Assembly: GCF_963678635.1 (NCBI RefSeq)
Contig: NC_087065.1
Location: forward strand, 65,691,374 to 65,755,373
DNA: 64,000 nucleotides
Direction: 5' to 3'
From: Symsagittifera roscoffensis
Lineage: Eukaryota > Xenacoelomorpha > Acoela > Convolutidae
Shown: one piece after another, positions 13,075 to 22,000 of the stretch
How positions within the stretch are numbered: the first letter of the stretch is position 1
How the letters are laid out: each line of letters starts with the position of its first letter
Translations under genes and position numbers: made by a program
The notes under the pieces: model-generated
The model's input: only the letters and a program-made list of their open reading frames with translations
Database searches by the model: none
Told to the model about the DNA's origin: nothing

Positions 13075-13823
13075 AGCAACCGAAAAGAAGTGGACGCAAA
13101 CAGACCACAAGCATGAGCTCTTTGATAAAAAAAACAATTCGAGCAAATGACGTGTCACTTCCAAAACCCCATCCCCAAGTTTCAAGCCCGCCTCTGAATG
13201 ACCTCGAGCAGAGAATAAAGCTAATAAGTAGTAAGCTCGATGAAGGAAATGTAAAGCAAAGAATAAGGCTTGCTGCTTCGGATGACAAAATTGCTCCTTT
13301 TTCAACTGATAACTATCTAAAGTTGTTTTCTAAGCACCCTCAGCGAGCCAAATTTGCAGCTCTAAAACCAGAAAATTTGGATAGTTTTTTTGTAACCGAT
13401 TTCGATCCATACAAAGCGATAATGTCTCTTCCGAACGGATCAGCAGCAGGTCCTGATAAAATAGTTCCTCAAATTTTTAAAGATCATGTTAGTAAGTCGA
13501 ATGGCAGTGCAGGACCTTATTTTCTGAAATCGCTTACTAAGCTGATAAACCTCATTGGAGATGGCAAAATAAACGAACCACTAAGACCTTTCTTTTTTGG
13601 CGCAAAGCTTATCGCCCTCATAAAGACAGAAGGAGGGTTGAGACCGATTGCCATAGGCAACAAGCTGAGACGTATCGCGTCTAAATGCGCTGGAAGCAAG
13701 GCCCTCTCCGAGCGACAAAATTTTTTCGAAAACGTACAGGTAGGATGCGGTACCAAACGAGGAGCAGAAATAGCTGCACAATCATTTCGAAACCTAATTG
13801 AACGCGACGACAATCCAAAATGA
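13044..13823 (+). pseudogene. LINE1 reverse transcriptase, N-terminal half
   Basis: The segment runs from a linker (SSPPLNDLEQRIKLISSKLDEG, KIAPFSTDNYLKLFSKHP) into the RT fingers. Visible motifs are NGSAAGPDKIVPQIF (RT motif 0/1), FFFGAKLIALIKTEGG and LRPIAIGNKLRRIASKC (RT motif 2 area), and VQVGCGTKRGAEIAAQSFR. The frame ends at NPK-stop; a +1 shift in the T-rich run near 13,825 restores coding in the next segment. The role in an active relative would be target-primed reverse transcription. Confidence 0.7.
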
Positions 13824-14367
13824 ACTGTTTTTTTTCAAACTAGATTTTAAGAATGCCTTCAACTCTCTAAATAGAGAAACAATGCTGAATCATGTTTATT
13901 CAAATCGCCCCGAATTGTATAATTATACCCATTGCGCGTATGGTAAACCTAGTTACCTTTTTTATGGAAGCTCTGTCATAATGTCAGAAGCCCTTTTTGT
14001 GGAAACAATTCATACACTAGTCAAACAGTTGGAGTCGAAAATTAACATTTGGTATTTAGATGACAGAAATTTAGCCGACGACTATAAGGTAGTACTCCGG
14101 GACCTCAAAAACGTTCTGAAATCGGAACAAATTAACGGCCTGAGCATGAACACTGAGAATGGCGAACTTTGTTTTTTGGGACACACTACTAGTACACAGT
14201 ATAATTCCATTTCAACACAATTTCTAAAAATTTGCACCAAAATAAAAAAAAAACAAAAGAAGAAATCCTCATTTTGGGATCTTCAATCGGCGAACTTCGC
14301 CGAAAAGAATTGCTCGACGAAAAATTTAAGAACCTTGAAAAAATATCGGATGTCATTGACAAAATAG
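13798..14367 (+). pseudogene. LINE1 reverse transcriptase palm, motif B deleted
   Basis: The segment shows RT motif A (FKLDFKNAFNSLNRETML, about 13,832-13,885) and motif C (WYLDD, TAT at about 14,053). Between them, MSEALFVETIH joins directly where relatives have the QGDPLGP loop. LINE2 still has 27 extra bases at this point, encoding a degenerate Q-R-G-D-S-Q. LINE1 therefore carries an exact 27-bp, in-frame deletion of motif B, which should abolish polymerase activity. Coding then shifts frame near 14,245 (poly-A run) into the segment at 14,232-14,471. Confidence 0.72.
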
Positions 14368-15166
14368 ACGCCCATTATAGTTTTTACCTCCTAAAAAATA
14401 GCTTTAGCATGCCAAAACTCCTATATTTTTTGCGTACGAGCCCTTGTTTTTTGCAAAACCATTTTTTGTAAAGCTACGACAAATTATTAAGAAATTCGTT
14501 ATGCAAGGTTATAACCAGTTTTTAAGCAGTTCTCCCGGCAGGCAAAGGTGGCTTGGGCGTTTCTTCCGCTCGTCTTCTCGCTTTACCCGCTTTCTTAGCC
14601 TCAGCAGTAGGAGCAAAAGATGTCTTGAGCGAAATATTTGGTTTGGAGCATGTGGATGGAACATATGATGTTGCACTTAAACAGTTTTTTTGAACTTGGG
14701 AAAATTGAAATGGCTCCGGAAAATGAAATCCAAAAAAATTGGACGGAGCCAATTTTTGAAAGCGAAATTGAAGACTTGATTTTACGACTCGAACCAACGG
14801 ACTTAGAAAGATTCAAATCGTTCCAAGATAGATTTGGCTCCCAATGGTTGAACGTCATCCCGTGCAAAAATTTAAGGTTAAAACTGTCGAACCAACAACT
14901 CAGAATTGCAATAAAACTTCGATTAGGCTCAAAAATATGCGAACGGCATAAATGCATGTGCGGAAAAGATGTTACCGAGGATGGTTGGCATGGTCTTCCT
15001 TGCCTCAAAAGTGCAGGGAGATTCTCTAGGCATTCAAACCTGAATGCCCTTATAAAGCAGAGTTTATCTTCTACTCACATTCCGTCTGTTTTAGAACCAC
15101 GACACCTCTATAGGACCGATCAGAAGCGACCAGACGGTTTGACGCTCGTTCCATGCGCTGTTGGAT
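14232..15166 (+). pseudogene. LINE1 thumb, CCHC finger and first half of REL endonuclease
   Basis: The frame starting at 14,232 gives the thumb (ILGSSIGELRRKELLDEK, then SFSMPKLLYFLRTSPCF) and stops at 14,471. The same frame resumes near 14,526 (AVLPAGKGGLGVSSARLLAL). A shift at a T run near 14,690 leads to the frame from 14,638. There the zinc-binding CMCG...HGLPC and the endonuclease half-site KRPDGLTLVPC are read. The LTR at 15,167 interrupts exactly after this half-site. The other half, DVTVVDSLAP, starts at 39,747. Confidence 0.72.
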
Positions 15167-15336
15167 TGTGACATTCGACCAGAATGGCCAAAATGCAATT
15201 TATGCAGGATTCGAATTTTGAGCAGGAAGCCTTCCGAGTTGATGATTTCGAAGGATTAGCGACGTTATTGGAACGTTTAGCCAAACGGTGAGGGCTAGAA
15301 TATTCTAGTATTTTAAATTTTCAAAAATTCGAACGA

Positions 15337-15344
15337 TGACGTCA
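15337..15344 (+). promoter_or_regulatory. CRE-like site TGACGTCA in the LTR
   Basis: A perfect 8-bp cAMP-response-element palindrome is preserved in all three LTR copies (also 975-982 and 38,996-39,003). One LTR has a substitution three bases upstream, while the site itself is intact. CREB/ATF-family bZIP factors bind this sequence in animals. A promoter or enhancer role here is inference. Confidence 0.5.
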
Positions 15345-15488
15345 CATTTCTGAGAAATGCTGAAACGGCCATTTTAACAAAAAAGCGAGTAAAAAACAAA
15401 ACAACTTTTATCGGCGATTGCGAATAGTACAGAAATCGAGATTGGAGAACGACAACAAACTACAGAATAGCAGAGAACGTTCCGAGTT

Positions 15489-15536
15489 GCAACTATTGTG
15501 CTGCTACAATAGTTGCAAGGCCGTTGCCAACAACGG
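15489..15536 (+). promoter_or_regulatory. Double hairpin in the LTR
   Basis: GCAACTATTGT (15,489-15,499) pairs perfectly with ACAATAGTTGC (15,506-15,516) over an 11-bp stem with a 6-nt loop. It is followed at once by CCGTTG/CAACGG (15,521-15,536) with a CCAA loop. Both are present unchanged in the other LTRs. If transcribed, they would fold as two adjacent stem-loops like the structured R region of a retroviral RNA. Function is not known. Confidence 0.65.
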
Positions 15537-15553
15537 TGAAGGGTGAGAACCAG

Positions 15554-15618
15554 CCTTCCGGATTAGCGAGAAATCAAGAGTAAGGAGCTTGATTCAGCGG
15601 ATTCAAGAATCCGGAAGG
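15554..15618 (+). promoter_or_regulatory. Nested hairpin ending in CCGGAAGGGT arm (family member 1)
   Basis: CCTTCCGGATT (15,554-15,564) pairs perfectly with AATCCGGAAGG (15,608-15,618). An inner stem ATCAAG/CTTGAT lies within the loop. It is the first of six hairpins from LTR to leader that share the outer arm but have unrelated inner stems. Confidence 0.65.
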
Positions 15619-18026
15619 GTCTCGGGACGGAAACTTTTATTAACTCATATAAACTTTTAGCATCCGGTCATGTCCTGACTTGAATTTAACTGATATTTTG
15701 ATTAGTTTTGACAAGGATGAGGTGCTAGGAGTTGGGGGAAAGGGTTGATCCATCTTCGATGGAGATGATGATTTTTATCTACTGAACAAAAACAATAGTA
15801 ATATGATAAGTAGTAGCCCTGTTTTTAGGAGTGACCTCGTGGTCTGGGGATACAGAGACCCAGCCATGAGCTCACTAATTTCGCATGTAATTCAGTTAAT
15901 TTGAGCGTTCTGGTCGAAGCCGGAGAACAGTAACGTTTTTGTCAGCCTGATGTAAGAAAGACCACGGAAAAGTACTGGCTTGGTAGAGACGGTGAAAAAC
16001 ATGCAAAGCTCTGTTTAGACGCTAGCCAGTCGTCTTAAGACTTAGTTTTGTTATCCGTCGATATGTATCTTCCGGGCGAATGTTACATGTATGTTTTTAT
16101 GGCGCTCCTGGGTGTTATTCTTTCATAACATCATGACCGGCGGAACCGTTAACGAGCACTCCGCGCCGAGCGGATGCTCACATTAACGCCCTTAATAGGC
16201 CTAAACTGCCGGGGCGGAAGGGTAGTTGGGAACGCGGAAGCCTTCCGGATTACCGTGAATAGTTTTTTAACCTAGTTAAGACCGAAAATTCACGAACCAG
16301 GAAGGGTGGGGGGAATCATGAACCCCTCATCCCCTGAGTGGTTTGTGACCAAAAACACTTAAAGATATCAGCAAAACCAAACAAAAAGTAGTATAGTACC
16401 CAAGAAAAACAAAAAACATAAAAAATAACCGAAAAAACCAAAAACAGTAAAAAAGTAAAAAATCAGTAGAAATCATCCCCCCAGACAAGATGTGATTCAA
16501 CCCCCCCGTTTGTTGTTGATAGATATATTGTTGTTACAGGCATTTATATCAGTCAGGATCGTTACGATCAGTTTTGAAGCCCGTTTGTGAGGCTTGTACT
16601 GTAGGGTTATTTGAGCATTTAAGCACGTTAATGATAAATTGCGCTCAATCCGGAAGGGTCAGCTAATTTGCGCTCAATTCGGAAGGGTCTTGGGTGAAGA
16701 CCGATCCGGCAAGCAGTTCAAGGAGCAACAAGAAGGGGCTCAACGACAACAACAATCGACTGTTGGGTATCGTTAACAAGTTTTGTATCCCTTTTGGTAC
16801 AAAAAGTAAGATAGTAATCTTTGGGGGGCTCGACAGTGCTGCACTGTAGTGACCCTTCACCGAACTGCGAATATCCGAGTTAAGCACCTTAATTCGGATA
16901 ATAAACAAACCCGGAGGGGTATAGTATTACTAATATTATTATTCATATAGCCTATATTAATAGTCATATATCGTTTTTCAGTGAAAAACAACGAAAACAG
17001 ACCGGTTTTTAGGGTCAAAATAGCGATATTTTGATCCCCCCACAAGTCGCGATTTTTGAGATATCGATATTTTTTGAAACGGAAAAAAGCGCTAAGTTAG
17101 TGTGTTACATCGTAACTGCACTACTGTAATAAGTAGAACCGGTTAACTTTAGTTCGGAAGTGGTTGGAACTAGTTTGGTACCAAAAACCAAATTTTCCCA
17201 ATTTTTGATAGTAAGAAACACTAAAAATTTAGAAAATTTTTTGAAATTTTTGAGGTAGGACAGTAAAAATAGTTGTTCGGACAACCTCCACTAGTGAATC
17301 TACAAGTCTTAAAATCCGCTACCCGAAAGCCTTCCGGGTTGCAGAGAAATCGAACATCACGTGTTTGATTTGGTGGATTCATCAATCCGGAGGGTCCAGG
17401 TAGCATAGTTTTTCGCAAATTTTTTCTACAATAGCGTTTTAGATCGGGTCTTTTGCGTTGAACTAGAAGAGTATAGGCCTTCTGAGCTCGGATCAATAAT
17501 TTTTAGGTCGAAAGGACCAGATTTGCGGAAAAAGTTAGGCGGAACCTATAAGAGAGAAAAATTTTTGAGTTCGAAAAAAAAGACGTTTTGGTTAATAACT
17601 TTGGAACTACTGATCATATTGAGTTGATCTTGGTACCAATAGATCAGAAATTAGCTGAGCTTACTAATAGGATCAGAAATTTTTCGGAAAAGCGAGCGAG
17701 AAAATTTTTTGAGATTGTTTTTAGCAAATTACACAAATCCGGAGGGGTACACCCTTCACGTTTTATAAATTTTTCTGAAAAACCCTTATACCTCTACCAA
17801 AAGTTGATAGCGATTGAACTAAGTAACTTAGGACAGTTCTAGACAAAGAGGGAGGGCTGAAGGCACAAGACAACCATAATACAGTCGAAATTAGGCAAGT
17901 GATAAGACCCTTCACCGTTAGTGTGAATTGTCAAATAAGTGCCTTAACTTCAACCCGGAGGGGTCTAGGAAAGGAACCTATACCCTTCCCAGTTAATTCA
18001 AACAGCATAAAAGCAACGCAGAACGT

Positions 18027-18281
18027 ATCCGGAGGGGTATAAGCTGAAATTAAGAAAACTACGGAAAGCTACTTTGACAGAGCTAAGGGCTCCCAATCCG
18101 GAGGGGTCGAAATTTTTCAAAGTCAGAGGGGTCCGAATCCGGAGGGGTCTACTTTCCACAAAACCGGAGGGGTCCGAATCCGGAAGGGTCTTATAGTTGC
18201 TAATTCGGAGGGGTCCAAATCCGGAGGGATCCATATTCTGACAGTCCGGAAGGGTCCTATTTGTGCCAATCCGGAGGGGTA
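18027..18281 (+). repeat. Array of AATCCGGAGGGGTC motifs
   Basis: About ten copies of a 12-14-bp motif, (AA)TCCGGAGGGGTC with single-base variants (AATTCGGAGGGGTC, AGTCCGGAAGGGTC, AATCCGGAGGGATC), lie within 255 bp at irregular spacings of 14-60 bp. The same array is at 3,664-3,920 and 6,800-7,056. Translating it on the minus strand gives spurious DPSG-rich ORFs. Confidence 0.85.
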
Positions 18282-18633
18282 TTATTTTATTAAGGACTTA
18301 GGTAAACGAAAGAAAGACTAAAAAGCGAGAGGTATTAGGTTATTAATACACAGGCTAGGTATCAGTGACTGCACTGGTAACTTGCCTCTCAAAAAGAACC
18401 AGACTAATACAAAACAGGTCCGAACTCGGATATTCGCGACACTAAGTCTAAATTAAAAGGAGCGTGACTCATTGGTGTGGATTGAAACATAATACGTTTT
18501 TGGGAAAAGTGACTGCCCTGAGGATTTTAGTAGGTCTAGCTCGGGCAGTCCGAAGGCAGATAGGTAACACAGTAATCGGTGGGTGCAATAGACGCCCACT
18601 TGAGAAAATTACTGCCTTCAAAGTTTTGTCTGT

Positions 18634-18648
18634 TTGGTGCAGCACCAA
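18634..18648 (+). promoter_or_regulatory. Leader palindrome TTGGTGCAGCACCAA
   Basis: A 7+1+7 perfect inverted repeat lies about 410 bp before the gag start and is preserved in copies A (4,271-4,285) and A' (7,407-7,421). Self-complementary sequences at this position act as dimer-initiation sites in retroviral RNAs; here that is only an analogy. Confidence 0.4.
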
Positions 18649-18863
18649 GCAGGGAAAGCTTTTTCTTTAAAAGACAGGTTCGACTATTGTACTGCGATCG
18701 ACTAAGAGTACAAGACACATACGTTTTTTTATATATACATTCATATTGTGTCAATATATATATTTTTTGTTTTTTGATTTTAAATCAACCTAAACTGTGC
18801 TTGATTGGGTAGTGAGTACACTATCTTTTAAAATTGACTGATAACATCATATTGTGCTAGTTT

Positions 18864-18889
18864 CCAGATCTCTGGACCGATAATCGGTC
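18864..18889 (+). promoter_or_regulatory. Two abutting perfect hairpins before gag
   Basis: CCAGATCTCTGG (18,864-18,875) and GACCGATAATCGGTC (18,875-18,889) are consecutive inverted repeats with 2-3-base loops, sharing one G. They lie about 175 bp before the gag ATG and are identical in all leader copies. Confidence 0.5.
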
Positions 18890-19061
18890 AGTGTGAATAA
18901 ATTTTATACAAACTGTACTCTTACAACATACAGGGATTCGTGGTCACTATTTAGTAGAATCTGGTGAAATTTATTGTGTTGTGTCATTATTATTGTTAAT
19001 AAAACTATAAGGTCTCTAGCAATTGAGTCAAGAGTGGGCATAGGAAAGTGACAAATAAAGA

Positions 19062-22000
19062 ATGAGTTTAGACAAGTCAAGGATACCAAAACGAGGTAAT
19101 AGCTCTAGGAAATTCATACCTGAGAAGCAAAGGAAAACGATGACCGATCCTTTTGTGGATTGGTTCAAGCGATCCCGGTCTGACAAAAGGGGGACGGTTT
19201 CAGGCAGAATGGTTGAAACGAGAAGTCAAAAGACCTCAGAAGAGCGAAGAGAACTGTTAGAAGTGGAGGTCAATACGGACCATACCATGAATGACAACCA
19301 GGAAGTAAATGAACTGGAAGGGAGAGGCAGAAGGCTGGCGAGTGAATCTACCCCGGTAGAACAAGGCCATGATTTTGCCACTTCCACCGGGACATTGGAT
19401 CGAGAGGAGATGTCGGAACTGTCCGACATCTCAACTGAAGTAACGGCAACTAGAAGATCTCCGACAGACAACACTATGATGGCAGGCGGAACGGGGAAAC
19501 AAACAACGTCATCATCATTCTCAGAAAGAATGAAGAACACCTTCGGAAACATCTTTCCATTCAGCATGGGAGGAGGAGCAGGAAATGACGGTGAATCCCA
19601 GGAGGAAGAGGATGAAGAGGAGCAAGGGGACTTTGGATCTCAGGTCAGCCTCAACAGTTCGATCCAGGAGAACGAGGCATACGTCGGAAGAGAGACTGGA
19701 ACCATGGATAAAGTTGGTGTAGTGACAACGATAAGCAAAGAGGCAAACACGCCGGGCCAGTCGAAGGACTTCACGATTAGGACAAGTTCGGAGCCACAAC
19801 CTGAAGAGAGTAGAACCAGAGGGCTTGGCAACGCGTTAGCGGATCCTGAAATAAATAATGATAAAACGTCAAGACAGAGAGTCAAGGCCCGGATCTCTAC
19901 CAGCACGAAGCTACCTGGGACCGACAGAGTTACACCACCACTAGTGACGCCGCTCATGGATAACGGGGCAGCACTAGAGGAAGCCTTAAACAACATAGTG
20001 GGCAGTTTAGGAGAACAAAATGAACAGATGTCGATAAGGATGAGTGAACTGGAAAGAGCAGTTCACATTGAAAGAGAAAGTCTGCGGGAAGAAATAAACC
20101 GCAACAGACAAGAAGTTGGCAGAAGCGAAAAACGCTTGAAAGAAAGAACGGATGAACATATGACGAGGAACTTGTCGCGAATGACAAGAGAGGCGGAACA
20201 GAGGGAGTTACGCTTAAGAGCCGACATGGAGAAGTTAAGAATTCAGCAAGAGCAGTCTCTTGGGTCTCTTGACACAAAGATAGACGCGATGATGGAGAGG
20301 CGAACGCAGGCTATCATGGATAGGTTGGACGGGCTACTAAGCAGCAAGAGTGGACCAAAAGAAGGAGAGCCGAACTCGGGAGGTCCCAGCAGGGAAACGA
20401 GGGTGAACTTCAATGAACATCAAAAGAGGAAGACAAATGGATCCACTAGAGGCAGGGGCAGTTCATCAGGCTATGCCACAAGGGGTAATACAGCATGGGG
20501 CCCGAACAGTAGAGCAAGTTCAACGGGGAACAGACAAACCTCGAACGAACGACCAACGCAAAGCACACATGCGACCGGGAGAAGCGATTCTGGCAACATG
20601 GGGCATACAAGCCCGAGGAGGAGTCACATGGGCCAAGCGGGAAACGCTCATGGTGATTCGGATTGCAGGGATGCACCGCACACAGAGCCTTCGACAAGGT
20701 GTGAGGACACTCAGGCGGGACACTCAAGGGATGCTACGGCAATGGCCACAGCATTTGAACCCCTGAACAGGTCTTTGGAGACATTCCTGACGCGGTTATC
20801 TAGAACCAATGAACGCAGTGAAAAGTCCAGAAGAGTCTTTAAGAAGCCAAGATGCTACAAGGACGAATCTGATGGCTGTATTGATACCTGGATAGAGGTA
20901 ATGAAGCTGCATTTCGAGGAAGAGGACTTGTCGGAGAGACAGGAATGCAGCGCGCTCACCAGCAACTTAGAAGGGACAGCCCTGAACTGTGTCATGGCTA
21001 AGAAACAGTATCAACGTGACACTGCTGAGAAAATCTTCGAAATCTTGTTAAACCGTTTCGGATCAGGGGTGCAGGGATACCAGGCGATGATGCGCTTCGA
21101 GAAACGGAGGCAACGAGAAGATGAAACAATAGACAAGTTTCTCGATGATTTGGAAATGCTGAGAAGACGCAGCCAACCGGATGAGTCAAACCGAAGGATG
21201 AACCTGGCCGTAGCCTCAAAATTCATCGATGGTGTGAAAAATGATGAACTTCGTACGATGCTAGCAACGCATTACACACCACTATCAACTAATGCACCAA
21301 CACCGGAGGAGTTGAGGCTCAAATCAAAAGAGTATCTTTTGTTGAAACCTCCTTCGAGATCTGGATATTACAAGAACAATTATGGCAATTTTAACAACGG
21401 ACCAGCTAACCAAGGGAACAATTGGTACAAACCGAGGGATGATATAGACAAGAGACGTTCTTGTGCTAATTGCAGTTCAACAGACCATCATGTGTCAGCA
21501 TGCCCAGCTTACAAACAAGGCATGAAAGCAATAGGCTTTAGCCTCGAGGACGAAGATGCGTCAGAGTTGGATCATGAGGATTTCATGAGAGGAGTAATTG
21601 CGAAATTTGGCCCGAGGTGTTTCTTTTGTAACTTGGAAGGTCATTTTAAATCAGATTGTCCGCAATTCTGGGATGCAGTGGCAGACATCAAGCATCCAAG
21701 GCATGAAGAAGCTTTGTCAGGAGTGAAAGCAAGCAAGGCTCGACTTTTGAGCGAAGCAGAGGCACGCAGGAAGGACAAACCTCAAGAGCTGGCGGCAAAG
21801 AAAATGCAAGCAGTAACAGAAGAAGCACGTGAACCGGAACCAGCAACTGCGGCCGATGACTTCAAGATCGATTATAAGGCAGCCGCAAAGGATGCTCTAA
21901 ATAGAGTACAGCAGGAATTGGTGACGAAAGAGATCGAACAAAAAGTGAAACTTGAACTGGAAAATGAAAAGCGTCAGGAGCAACTGAATACCTTCGAGGC

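Larger units (their letters stand above)
12646..15166 (+). mobile_element. LINE1: REL-endonuclease non-LTR retrotransposon, 5' part before LTR insertion
   Basis: The element reads in order as an N-terminal PHD-like zinc finger, linker, reverse transcriptase, thumb, and CCHC plus restriction-like endonuclease. It continues at 39,747-40,170 after a 24.6-kb LTR element. It has at least four frameshifts plus internal stops, so it is dead. Its own length without the insertion is about 2.95 kb. The family (RT signature RPIAIGNKLRR, C-terminal KRPDG...DVTVVD) resembles early-branching LINEs with a site-selecting endonuclease (R2/CRE/NeSL type). That placement is from motif knowledge, not an alignment. 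Confidence 0.75.
15167..16087 (+). repeat. 5' LTR of giant element (copy B)
   Basis: The LTR is 921 bp long with TG...CA ends (TGTGACA/TGTTACA, an imperfect inverted pair) and is nearly identical to 38,826-39,746. It contains a CRE-like palindrome (15,337-15,344) and two structured segments (15,489-15,536 and 15,554-15,618). I see no clear TATA box or AATAAA signal in it. Confidence 0.95.
16088..19061 (+). other. Structured, non-coding leader of the giant element
   Basis: The 2,974-bp segment between 5' LTR and gag carries no long plus-strand ORF. Five further hairpins with a CCGGA(A/G)GGGT right arm lie at 16,241-16,305, 16,851-16,920, 17,330-17,394, 17,905-17,966 and 17,979-18,041. An array of the arm alone follows (18,027-18,281), then a 15-bp palindrome (18,634-18,648) and two adjacent perfect hairpins (18,864-18,889). 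Retroviral leaders hold packaging, dimerisation and translation signals; a similar role here is inference. The leader is far longer than usual for Ty3/Gypsy. Confidence 0.75.

Noticed and set aside
16100-16115. TGGCGCTCCTGGG as the primer-binding site
   Set aside because: It begins with TGG but lies 12 bp after the LTR and I could not match it to a tRNA 3' end, so it is mentioned only within the element entry.
17998-18234. Minus-strand ORF rich in DPSG repeats (also at 3,635-3,871 and 6,771-7,007)
   Set aside because: It is the translation of the CCGGAGGGGTC array on the opposite strand; the repeat explains it fully.
18027-18281. CRISPR-like array
   Set aside because: Repeats are only 12-14 bp with irregular, very short spacers, inside a eukaryotic retroelement leader.
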